A stretch of 64,000 nucleotides of DNA, taken from contig NC_015943.1 in the NCBI RefSeq assembly GCF_000223905.1, forward strand, positions 424,919-488,918. Reading direction: 5' to 3'. The DNA comes from Haloarcula hispanica ATCC 33960. Lineage in GTDB: Archaea > Halobacteriota > Halobacteria > Halobacteriales > Haloarculaceae. Below are positions 16,534-24,726 of the stretch, one piece after another. Within the stretch, counting starts at the first letter, position 1. Every line of letters begins with the position of its first letter. The translations under genes and the position numbers were made by a program. Under the pieces are notes generated by a model. It made no database searches. It worked only from the letters and a program-made list of their open reading frames with translations, and was not told the DNA's origin.

Positions 16534-16868
16534 CCGGGTCCCGCCACGGATGGCCTTCTGCAACTGTCTCCTTCAGGTACTGACCGTTCCAGAACTACCC
16601 TGTCGTAGTAACCAACAGTACTTGCTATCGACGGGCCTTGTTTCGACGCGGTGCAGGTCGGCCGAGCCGGTAGCTATCGGAAAAACGAAATCGACCAGAG
16701 ACTCCCACAGACCGGTCCTGTTCAGTCGACACAGACACCACCCCACGTTATTGGAGACATCTAAACAGGGCCGTATATAGTATTACGAGTCACGGTGGAC
16801 GGTTCATAGTAGTCAGTATACATATTATAAATGTTCAAACACGTCATCAGTATGCGTTCCAGTGTAGC
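16534..16868. other. Intergenic region before ECF operon
   Basis: No gene is supported here. The last 60 bases are AT-rich and contain the promoter listed separately. The rest shows no repeat or RNA structure that I can defend. Confidence 0.5.
16822..16833 (+). promoter_or_regulatory. TATA box of the ECF transporter operon
   Basis: ATATTATAAATG lies about 40 bases before the ATG at 16869, in the most AT-rich part of the upstream region. The position predicts a very short 5' leader. Confidence 0.55.
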
Positions 16869-17723
16869 ATGAGCACACTCTCGGCTGATACGGAGAGTTG
16901 GTTATCGTTTGGTAAACAGGACATGATGGTGTTCATACTCGTTATGTCCCTTACCGGGTTGCAGAATGCGTTCACAGAAATCATGCCCGAGTTCACGGTC
17001 GGACCGCTAGAACTGGGCGTTGGTGGCTTCATCTTTATCCCGATCGTGCTGGTGCTACTTTTCAGGACCTACTGGGCTGCAGTAGCCGTTCCTGTTGGCG
17101 AAATTGTATTCGGAGAGATACTGCTCGGTGAGTTCGATGGTCTGGGTGCCATGGAGGGATTGCTCCTCATCCCGGTTTGCTATTATTTCGCCGCGAAACT
17201 GCTTCAGGACCCGGAAAACACCACACAGTTGGCAATTGTCGTGTTTCTGGCTGAGGCACTCGAAGAGTTCTTCGCTACGTTCATCGACATTGGGAAGGTG
17301 TATATCGGGGTTGAAGAATTGGAAGCCGTACCCGGCCTCCCCGAGAGCATTATCGTGCTCGAAGGGGTCGACTTCCTCACACAGATGCTAATCACGGGGA
17401 TTCTTTTCGGCGTCATCCCCGCACTGTATCTCTACCCCAAACTCCACGGTAAAGTCGAACCGCTGCTCGGTATGGAACCGTTTGAGGGTGAACGCGGCGG
17501 GTCGATGTGGCGTGGCTTTTCCCCGAAGGCGCTGTTGGCGGTGCTTATCGCGTTCCCGCTCGCCTTCGTGGCCGAGGCTGCCAGCGAAGTCGGCGGGGCG
17601 GTCAACGTAGTCTGGGAGCCGGAATTCCTCGCGACGTTCGGTCAGAGTTACATCGCAGTTCCGATCGTCGTCTCCGCTATCGTCGCCACCATCGTCTGGT
17701 ACCGCGCAACGCAAACGGCGTAA
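16869..17723 (+). CDS. Membrane protein, probable ECF transporter S component
   Basis: 284 residues with about seven to eight hydrophobic helices and a short cytoplasmic N-terminus. It sits directly before an energy-coupling ATPase and T component, one base from the next gene, so it is the likely substrate-binding (S) subunit. It is larger than the classic S components (about 180-200 residues) because of an extra loop near residues 195-215 and a further helix pair. No vitamin-specific motif (BioY, ThiT, RibU, CbiM) was recognised, so the ligand is open. The downstream phosphatase-like genes suggest a phosphorylated or salvageable small molecule. Confidence 0.75.
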   Translation: MSTLSADTESWLSFGKQDMMVFILVMSLTGLQNAFTEIMPEFTVGPLELGVGGFIFIPIVLVLLFRTYWAAVAVPVGEIVFGEILLGEFDGLGAMEGLLLIPVCYYFAAKLLQDPENTTQLAIVVFLAEALEEFFATFIDIGKVYIGVEELEAVPGLPESIIVLEGVDFLTQMLITGILFGVIPALYLYPKLHGKVEPLLGMEPFEGERGGSMWRGFSPKALLAVLIAFPLAFVAEAASEVGGAVNVVWEPEFLATFGQSYIAVPIVVSAIVATIVWYRATQTA

Positions 17724-17724
17724 G

Positions 17725-19470
17725 ATGATGACAGCGACACACGACTCTCAAATTGCCGTTGACGAACTGCAGTTCCGGTATCCCGGTGCTGACGAAGCTG
17801 TGTTGACCGGCGCGGAGCTGACGATAGAGCCCGGCGAGTTCGTCGCCATCATCGGTGGGAACGGTTCCGGCAAGACGACGCTGTGTAAGTCGTTTAACGG
17901 AATCATCCCGCATTTTTACGAGGGTGATATGCGAGGCCAAGTTACCGTCGCTGGACACGATGTCTCCGAGAGCTCTGTTGCAGAGCTCTCACAGCACGTC
18001 GGCTACGTGTTCCAGGAGTTCGATAACCAGCTCGTCAGTCCGACTGTATTCGAGGAAGTCGCTTTCGCCCCGATGAACTATGGACACGAGGACTACCGCG
18101 AACGAGTCCACCGGACACTAGATCTGCTCGATTTGAGCGGGCTGGAAGACCGCTTCGTCTGGGAACTCTCCGGCGGGCAAAAACACTTGGTTGCGCTGGC
18201 GGCAGCGTTATCGCTAGACCCAGACATCCTCGTCGTCGACGAACCGGCGGCACAACTGGACCCAGTCAACGCTCGGGAGACCTACGACCGTCTCGCCACG
18301 CTCAACGAAACCCACGGGAAAACCGTGGTCACTATCGAACATCAGACAGAGTTCATCGCCGAATACTGCGATAGCGTCGTCCTCGTCGAGGACGGTATTG
18401 TCCGTTGGAAATTACCGGTCGAGACGGCCCTCAATCAGCTGGAAGACCTCAGAGGACAGGATGTCCATCCCCCACAGGTCACGCGGATCGCCGAGCGCGT
18501 CCTCGATGATGCTCGCCCGCTCCCGGTGACGCTCGCGGACGGCCTCGATCTATTCACCGATTACGGCGACACCACTGTGGCTCGAACTGACGGACCACCG
18601 GAGGTGAACCGGAAAGGGAAGCCTGTCATCTCCTTCAATAACGTCTCGCAGTCGTACGATACACTCCGAAGCGGGACAAAAGACGTTCTCGATACCCTCT
18701 CACTGGAGGTCTACCCAGACGAGCGGGTCGTCCTCGTCGGCAGCAACGGCGCTGGGAAATCCACGCTCATGCAACTGGTGACTGGCTTGGAGACGCCCGA
18801 CGAAGGGACGGTCACCGTCGGCGGAACAGACACCGAAGACGTCCTCCCAGAGCAACTGGCCGAGGAGGTCGTCTACGTCAAGCAGAACCCCGAAGAGATG
18901 TTTATCGACGATACTGTCCGGGCTGATGTCGCTCACTATCTCGATGATAGGGGCTACCCGAACGTCGAGCAGCGAGTCGACGAGGTGATCGAATTCCTCG
19001 ACTTGGAAGATCTGCAGTCCCGGGACGGCCGCCTGCTCAGCGTCGGCCAACAGCGCCGGGCGTCACTGGCTATCGGGCTTGCGACGAACCCGTCGATTAT
19101 CCTGCTCGACGAACCAACCGGCAGTCTCGACCTCGCGAGTCGCGAGGAGGTCGGTCGAACCATCGACCGGGCGGGCGACCGTGTCGAGACGGTCGTGATT
19201 GCGACACACGACCTCGAGCTCGCGGCATCGTGGGCGACTCGTGTCGTCGTGCTCGACGACGGTGACATCATCGCTGACGGCCCGCCGAGTGACGTGTTTG
19301 CTGACCTTGCCGCTCTCGAACGAGCGAACCTTCACCCACCGCAAGTGGTCCGCCTGGGGACAGAACTCGGTCTCAGTCCCGCACCGCTCACAGTCGAGGC
19401 GTTCACGGACCGACTGAACACGGCAAGTCCGCCGGACGAGACATCGAAACCGACCGTGGAGGAGCAGTGA
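17725..19470 (+). CDS. ECF transporter ATPase, two fused ABC domains
   Basis: 581 residues. Domain one has Walker A GGNGSGKTT (residues 44-52), signature LSGGQ and Walker B ILVVDEP; domain two, from about residue 300, has Walker A GSNGAGKST, signature LSVGQ and Walker B IILLDEP. This is a fusion of the EcfA and EcfA' halves that form the heterodimeric motor of energy-coupling-factor importers. A linker of about 60 residues joins them. The gene starts one base after the S-component stop; its own stop overlaps the ATG of the T component (TGATG). Confidence 0.93.
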   Translation: MMTATHDSQIAVDELQFRYPGADEAVLTGAELTIEPGEFVAIIGGNGSGKTTLCKSFNGIIPHFYEGDMRGQVTVAGHDVSESSVAELSQHVGYVFQEFDNQLVSPTVFEEVAFAPMNYGHEDYRERVHRTLDLLDLSGLEDRFVWELSGGQKHLVALAAALSLDPDILVVDEPAAQLDPVNARETYDRLATLNETHGKTVVTIEHQTEFIAEYCDSVVLVEDGIVRWKLPVETALNQLEDLRGQDVHPPQVTRIAERVLDDARPLPVTLADGLDLFTDYGDTTVARTDGPPEVNRKGKPVISFNNVSQSYDTLRSGTKDVLDTLSLEVYPDERVVLVGSNGAGKSTLMQLVTGLETPDEGTVTVGGTDTEDVLPEQLAEEVVYVKQNPEEMFIDDTVRADVAHYLDDRGYPNVEQRVDEVIEFLDLEDLQSRDGRLLSVGQQRRASLAIGLATNPSIILLDEPTGSLDLASREEVGRTIDRAGDRVETVVIATHDLELAASWATRVVVLDDGDIIADGPPSDVFADLAALERANLHPPQVVRLGTELGLSPAPLTVEAFTDRLNTASPPDETSKPTVEEQ

Positions 19471-20279
19471 TGACGACACTCGATGCGCTTCGTGATGCCA
19501 CGTCCGTCGAGGCGATCAAGGCTGACTTGCTTCGGACGGCCTACGAGAACGAGGGTTCGTTCCTCCACCGCTTGGACCCCAGAGTCCTGTTACTCTGGTA
19601 CGTCGTCTTCCTGTTCGTCCCATGGCTGTTCTACGACACAACCATCCTTCTCGGACTGCTAGCGTTCGTGTCGGTGCTCGCAGTACTTTCACGGGTCAGC
19701 CTGTTCCTCGTCGGACTGATGGCGTTTACCGTGGCAACGACGTTAGGATCGTACGCTGTCGTGACTGTCTTTACGGGTGATCCCGTTGCGGCGATTCGAG
19801 CGTTAGTTCCGTACACGCTGAAGTTAACGATTATCTCCGTGTCGAGTTTGGCGGTGTTCTCGAGCATGGGTCCGAAGACCCTCTCTCAGGGTCTCAGAAG
19901 TCTCGGGATTCCACGACAGTTCACGTTCCTCATCACGTACGGCTACCGGATGCTCCCAGTGTTGTTTGAGGAGTACCACGATCTGGTGAACTCGTTCCGG
20001 TTACGGAGTACGGCTCCCGACTCACCCGGGCGATTCCGCTGGCGGCACTACGTCTACCTGCTGAAGCTATCGGTGCGTGCGTTCTATCCGATGATCTTCA
20101 ACGTGGCAAAGCGAAGTCGCGTCACCGTCGAGGCCATGGAAGCCCGGGGATTCTCGCACTCACTAGCCGACGAGGCGAGTACGGAACTTCGGCTGGCGGA
20201 CATGCAGATTCGACCCGTCGATGTCGGGTTCTTCGCCGGTTCTCTGCTCGTCGTTACCGGACTCGCGCTTCTTCTGTGA
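19470..20279 (+). CDS. ECF transporter transmembrane T component
   Basis: 269 residues with five to six membrane helices. The cytoplasmic coupling region carries the family's Ala-Arg-Gly motif in AMEARGFSHS, which docks on the ATPases; a related Ser/Arg-rich helix lies just before it (NSFRLRSTAPDSPG). EcfT couples ATP hydrolysis to toppling of the S component. A GTG directly before the ATG is in frame; ATG at 19470 is preferred. The gene ends the transporter part of the operon; the ComB-like gene follows after 185 bases. Confidence 0.92.
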   Translation: MTTLDALRDATSVEAIKADLLRTAYENEGSFLHRLDPRVLLLWYVVFLFVPWLFYDTTILLGLLAFVSVLAVLSRVSLFLVGLMAFTVATTLGSYAVVTVFTGDPVAAIRALVPYTLKLTIISVSSLAVFSSMGPKTLSQGLRSLGIPRQFTFLITYGYRMLPVLFEEYHDLVNSFRLRSTAPDSPGRFRWRHYVYLLKLSVRAFYPMIFNVAKRSRVTVEAMEARGFSHSLADEASTELRLADMQIRPVDVGFFAGSLLVVTGLALLL

Positions 20280-20464
20280 TGTCCTCCGCGCCGTTGACTG
20301 TTTCCTTACCACGTTCTCATTCTCTTATAGCCTATCAAAAGGAACTCCAGTGTACCCTTTGACAGTCTGGCACTGTCTACCGTATATTGAGGGATACATA
20401 TCGAGTGTAACTGGTCCATAGGGCTCTTAGCGGTCTTTTTGACATGACGGACTGAGTGAGTGAT

Positions 20465-21211
20465 ATGAGCCTGATTACGGGGAACTCGCTCGAATCGAAA
20501 CTGCTGGAGACGATTATTCTCGGCCGAGCAAAGATTCCGGACGATCCCGATCCAGGGAACTATGTCGTCGTCGACGTGGCGCAGTTCTCGACGACGGTCC
20601 CGGAACTGTTTGCGAATGGCGCGGAGTACATCTACATTACCGAGGAACGGGGGAACGAACCAGCATTCAAGGCTGAACATCCAGACGCGAAAATCGGCGG
20701 GAGTTCCGGCCCGGACTATCGGGGCGAGGAGGGATACGACTTCTTTAATTCACCGAGCTTCGTTCAGGATATTGACGTCGCCGGTCGGCCGACTGCGATG
20801 ACTTCGACCAACGGTGGGAACGCGGTCACGGATATCCGCTTAGCAGGCGGTGACGACGTCGATATCTACGTTGGTGGGTTGACTAACGGGAAAGCGGTCG
20901 CCGACTATCTCGCAGACAGCGACCGCAAGACGTATTTCGTTGCTGCCGGCTCGAGAGGGAAACCCTCGCCTGAGGACCTCGTTGGCGCGCTGTATATTGC
21001 TCGGCAACTGCACGGGAAGCCACTGACACCGGAGCAACGCGATATCTATCGGGAAGTCGTTCAGTTCGGGAAGGGGCCGAAGTACGAGGAGAAACCACAG
21101 ATCAAGCGTACGGACCTCTACGAGTACACACTCGCGTTCGACAGCCGTGACGTCGTTCCGAAACTGGACGGGCAACGACTCTATGACGTGAGTGGCGAGA
21201 CCGAGATCTGA
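20465..21211 (+). CDS. 2-phosphosulfolactate phosphatase (ComB)-like protein
   Basis: About 248 residues. Patches YVVVDVAQFSTTVPEL and TSTNGGNAV correspond to the conserved VDVLRASTT and TSTNGT motifs of the ComB family, Mg2+-dependent phosphatases first known from coenzyme M synthesis. Haloarchaea do not make coenzyme M by the methanogen route, so the true substrate is probably another phosphorylated acid. Two features differ from methanogen ComB: Gln-Phe where the family often has Leu-Arg in the first motif, and Gly instead of Thr after TSTNG. An in-frame GTG at 20456 is an alternative start. It overlaps the next gene by one base (TGATG), implying a joint role. Confidence 0.8.
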   Translation: MSLITGNSLESKLLETIILGRAKIPDDPDPGNYVVVDVAQFSTTVPELFANGAEYIYITEERGNEPAFKAEHPDAKIGGSSGPDYRGEEGYDFFNSPSFVQDIDVAGRPTAMTSTNGGNAVTDIRLAGGDDVDIYVGGLTNGKAVADYLADSDRKTYFVAAGSRGKPSPEDLVGALYIARQLHGKPLTPEQRDIYREVVQFGKGPKYEEKPQIKRTDLYEYTLAFDSRDVVPKLDGQRLYDVSGETEI

Positions 21212-21999
21212 TGCGGACCGATATCCACACGCACACCACGTACTCGGATGGGTCGGATCTCGACGCAATGATTACCGCGGCCGAACAGGCTGGCTTGTCT
21301 GCACTCGGGCTGACTGATCACTGTATCGTCACTGAAGACGACTTCGGGCGACGTGCGAAATACGACCTCGTCGAAACGTATCAACAGCGCCGGGAGGACA
21401 TTCGTGCTGCCAGAGACACGACTGCCCTCCAACTGTACGATGCTGCCGAAGTAAGCTACGTCGAAGGCACCGAGGCGTGTATTGCGTCGTTTCTCGACAC
21501 CGCCGACTTCGCATACACTATCGGGAGCGTCCACTTCGCCGACCAGTACGACTACACCAGTAGGACACAATACGTTACTGCGTCCGCAACGCAACGCCGG
21601 CGGGCCGTCGAGCGGTACTACGATGCGGTCGTTGCGCTCATCGAATCTGAACTCTTCGACGTAGTCGGGCACCTCGACCTCCCAGAACGCATTCCAACGT
21701 TGCGACGGCACACAACTCGAGCGGATTACGACCGGGTCGCACGAGCGCTTGCTGACTCCGAGACAGTGCCTGAGGTAAACGCCGGCCGCGTCCATCGCTC
21801 GCTCGGCCGGGTACATCCCGACCCAGCGATGCTAGATCTGTTTACCGAGTATGGAATCCAGTTCGTCCTCGGATCGGACAGCCACACGCCTGCAGAACTC
21901 TCGCAGCGAGTCCCCGAACTACGAACACTGACTGAAACACTAGACCGGTCACCTGTTGCTGCTGTACTACGCGACAATCAACAGTACCGTGATTTTTGA
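21211..21999 (+). CDS. PHP-domain phosphoesterase (histidinol-phosphatase-like)
   Basis: 262 residues. PHP metal motifs are clear: RTDIHTHTTYSDG at the start, LTDHC, an Asp/Glu-rich middle, VGHLDLP, and the closing GSDSHTP. PHP phosphoesterases hydrolyse phosphomonoesters such as histidinol phosphate or nucleoside 3',5'-bisphosphates with three metal ions. The ATG overlaps the stop of the ComB-like gene, so the two are translated together. Co-location with an importer and a 5'-nucleotidase-like gene suggests stepwise dephosphorylation of an imported compound; the substrate is not known. Confidence 0.88.
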   Translation: MRTDIHTHTTYSDGSDLDAMITAAEQAGLSALGLTDHCIVTEDDFGRRAKYDLVETYQQRREDIRAARDTTALQLYDAAEVSYVEGTEACIASFLDTADFAYTIGSVHFADQYDYTSRTQYVTASATQRRRAVERYYDAVVALIESELFDVVGHLDLPERIPTLRRHTTRADYDRVARALADSETVPEVNAGRVHRSLGRVHPDPAMLDLFTEYGIQFVLGSDSHTPAELSQRVPELRTLTETLDRSPVAAVLRDNQQYRDF

Positions 22000-22004
22000 G
22001 CAAC

Positions 22005-22090
22005 CTATAGTAGCCATTGAAAATCAATGCACACCTGATCGCACGACGGCAGTGCGGTCAGTGTGTAATTCGTTTCAATTGTTACTATAG
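22005..22090 (+). repeat. Palindromic MITE-like element, copy 1
   Basis: 86 bp, beginning CTATAGTAGCCATTGAAAA and ending CAATTGTTACTATAG. The arms are imperfect inverted repeats that meet in a loop CGACGG. Related copies lie at 24284, 32650, 41248 and 45311. Confidence 0.85.
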
Positions 22091-22360
22091 CGACTGTTCG
22101 AATGCTGTGAACACAGCGAATATCTCACTGCGGTAGTGGCTATATAGGTTTTAGTGGCCAGCCCTTATGATGATATCTTGTGTATTCCGCCCTCCAGGAG
22201 TACCATCGTACACTCCCACGACATAGCGCCCGAACTGTGGCTATGACCTGCTTGCCCCGTCACATTCATCTGAATAAACAGTTCAGTCCTCAATTACTTG
22301 AGCTTCTCAAAGACACTTGGCTGTCGTTAGCCATCAAATTTTCCGGAGGAGACTGGTAGC

Positions 22361-22855
22361 ATGGCCAACGATTCAGGGCTTCGTGTTACTGGTCCAGATA
22401 CTCTGGGTGGCGCAGTACTGTATCTCGTTGTCGGTATCGCTATCGCTAGCTACGGGGGATTCGATTACGTTCAGCAGACTGAAGCAGTTCGAAACTCGGT
22501 TGAAGTGGACGCGAACATTACGGAACTCGGTATCGAAACGGATAGCGGAACAGCGTCAAATCCGGGCGTAAAGTACGAACCGAACGTCGAATTTGAATAC
22601 ACCTATAATGGAACGACATACACCGGGACAAAACTATACCCAGCGAATATTGAGCGGAACTATGAGAGACGGTCAGCAGCCGAATCAGCGATCGAATCCT
22701 ACGAACAGGGGACACAGACAACTGCATACGTGTCTCCAGACGAGCCAGGAGATGCGTTTTTGAAAAACAAAACGTCGAACGCACCGATCATCGCTATTGG
22801 ACTTGGCGGATTATTCACCCTCTTTGCAGCCTTCTCTGCCGTGAAGAAGCTCTGA
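22361..22855 (+). CDS. DUF3592-family membrane protein
   Basis: 164 residues: a hydrophobic helix at about 14-33, an extracytoplasmic beta-rich domain with VEFEYTYNGTTYTG and QTTAYVSPDEPGDAFL, and a second membrane helix at the C-terminus. This layout is that of DUF3592 proteins, whose function is unknown. It stands alone between copy 1 of the palindromic element and a Tat-exported protein. An in-frame-unrelated longer frame from 22317 is not supported. Confidence 0.8.
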   Translation: MANDSGLRVTGPDTLGGAVLYLVVGIAIASYGGFDYVQQTEAVRNSVEVDANITELGIETDSGTASNPGVKYEPNVEFEYTYNGTTYTGTKLYPANIERNYERRSAAESAIESYEQGTQTTAYVSPDEPGDAFLKNKTSNAPIIAIGLGGLFTLFAAFSAVKKL

Positions 22856-22987
22856 GTCCCCTTCCGTTGTTCGGCTGTCCGTGTCGTTACTGGACATCAT
22901 GTGTGATTTGCCCGAATACGTTTAACTAAACACGACGGTTCTATTCGCGCACAGCTTATAGTGTAAATAGGACTATATTTAACCAGT

Positions 22988-24040
22988 ATGGTGGAAGAGT
23001 CCGGCCCGAAAGGAAAAGAGGAGGGTCAGTCGGCAGCACAGTCGACGTTCACGCTAAATCGGCGGACGCTACTTCAGTCGACCCTTGTTGGAAGTGCGAT
23101 ATTGGGGGGAGTCGGTCTGGCCACACCAGTTGCCAGACAGGTGCAGTCCGACGAGAAGGGTTCTGGAGATAGCAACAATCGCTCAGCGGGCTTTCCGCCG
23201 AGTGGCATCACTGAGTATGGACGGAAAGTCACCCTCGGAAACGGGGAGGTGCGAACATTTACGAGTGAAACACCGTCAGGAGAGCCGAGGTATCACGGGG
23301 TCGAGTTCGACCACACGGCACTCGAAGGGCTTCCAAGCGAGACAGAGATAAGTGAGGTAAACGATCCTGTAGAGACTGATAAGTATCGATTTAGTGGACA
23401 AGCGGCAACGATCCATTTCAAACAGTCACTCCAGTTCTTTGTGCCGTTCCCAGATGCGGCTGGCACGCCGTTTACCTTCTTAGGACTCAACTGGAATCCG
23501 GACGGCCATTTCGGTGGCAAAGGAGCGTGGGAGAAGCCACACTTCGATATCCACTTTCACATGCGTGACCCTGCAACAGTGGATAACGTCGAGGGGCCTC
23601 AGCTTCCGCCGTACGATATCAAAACAGCGGACGGAATCGAGACAAACTTCGACTTCGCTCAACTTCCAGAAGGGTATGCGCGATCACCTCCGCCCGTCGC
23701 TGACGAGCGGTATATCACAGACATGGGTGAACACGTAGCTCCCAACGATGCGCCTGAACTCCCAAGTGGCCCCGACGACCGAGGTGATCCTACTAGCTTC
23801 AGCAACACACTCATTCAAGGGTTTCTCGGTGACACAGAGGGGTCACAGCTGGCGTTCGTTGAACCGATGCTCACCCGAGAGTTCCTGAGCGATTTCCGAG
23901 ACAGCAAAACGTATGATGTCCCACAACCGGCCGAATATCCACACGACCAGCAGCACCCACACGAGTACAGTGTCCGGGATATCCCGTCGCAAAACAAGAC
24001 CGTAGTCGCTATTCAGAGTTTCAAACAGGTATCTGACTGA
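22988..24040 (+). CDS. Tat-exported protein of unknown function (possibly TTHB210-like)
   Basis: 350 residues with a clear twin-arginine signal: NRRTLLQSTLVGSAILGG followed by an Ala-x-Ala-type region near residue 50. The mature part has His-rich patches, KPHFDIHFHM (about residue 185) and HDQQHPHEYSV near the end, that could bind metal. The layout resembles the small TTHB210-like/DUF5602 group of secreted proteins, but I hold this only loosely. It is a single gene with an AT-rich upstream stretch (gtgtaaatag...tatttaacc). Confidence 0.72.
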   Translation: MVEESGPKGKEEGQSAAQSTFTLNRRTLLQSTLVGSAILGGVGLATPVARQVQSDEKGSGDSNNRSAGFPPSGITEYGRKVTLGNGEVRTFTSETPSGEPRYHGVEFDHTALEGLPSETEISEVNDPVETDKYRFSGQAATIHFKQSLQFFVPFPDAAGTPFTFLGLNWNPDGHFGGKGAWEKPHFDIHFHMRDPATVDNVEGPQLPPYDIKTADGIETNFDFAQLPEGYARSPPPVADERYITDMGEHVAPNDAPELPSGPDDRGDPTSFSNTLIQGFLGDTEGSQLAFVEPMLTREFLSDFRDSKTYDVPQPAEYPHDQQHPHEYSVRDIPSQNKTVVAIQSFKQVSD

Positions 24041-24726
24041 GCAGCAGGATTGTCTTAGTTGAGCGCACTCGCTCAAATTGAATTCTCCACGCAATGCGGC
24101 TCATTGCGCTACTCAGTTCGACGGAATACGGAAATACGGTGGCCACGAGGCGCACCGTTATATTATCACTATCTGATAATTCGTTAAATAACTATTCTGT
24201 ATGCAACACGTCCCCTCGGCAACCGTCGATGGGATTCCGTGACTGAACACGCGACGCTCACAAACATAGAGTTGAACTTTCAGTATAGTAGCCATTGGAA
24301 ATCAATGCACAGCTGGTCGCATGGCGGCAATGCGATCAGTGTGTAACTCGTTTCAATTGTTACTATAGAACCACTACAGCGAGTGTTCCTCCCACTGGAA
24401 GAGCGAATCGCTCTCGTTTCGTCGGGCGACCGAGTCCTCCCACAGGCAAGATTAGAGTTGAGCGTGGGGTGATTGAGAATGCGCAGCCCTGATAACGGCG
24501 CAGACAAGCGACCCGAAGCAGAGCCGACAGGGACGGTCTGCCAACGACGAAGACACCGGGGGCTAATCGTCGGGTGATGTCGGGGGAGTGGTGGCTGGAT
24601 CGGCTTCGGGGATATCTGTCCCAACAGCAAACAGTTATATTCTCCAGCAAGCGTACTGAACAGATATACTCGGCAGGGTCTGCCATCCAGACGCGGTCGT
24701 CGGCGGGGTCGGTCGTGGGGAATTAC
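24041..24726. other. Intergenic region, palindromic element and no supported gene
   Basis: This 686-base gap contains copy 2 of the palindromic element. AT-rich patches at 24160-24200 could be promoter debris. Open frames here have poor codon use and no family similarity. Confidence 0.5.
24284..24367 (+). repeat. Palindromic MITE-like element, copy 2
   Basis: 84 bp bounded by TATAGTA and TACTATA, with several substitutions against copy 1 (CATTGGAAATC, GCTGGTCGCATGG). Same orientation as copies 1, 4 and 5. Confidence 0.85.

Noticed and set aside
20306..20680. 124-residue frame on the minus strand before the ComB-like gene
   Set aside because: Overlaps the ComB-like gene and is basic rather than acidic.
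22005..22090. tRNA or structured RNA gene as an explanation for the palindromes
   Set aside because: No cloverleaf or conserved anticodon arm; the arms fold into one long hairpin and the copies differ in both arms.
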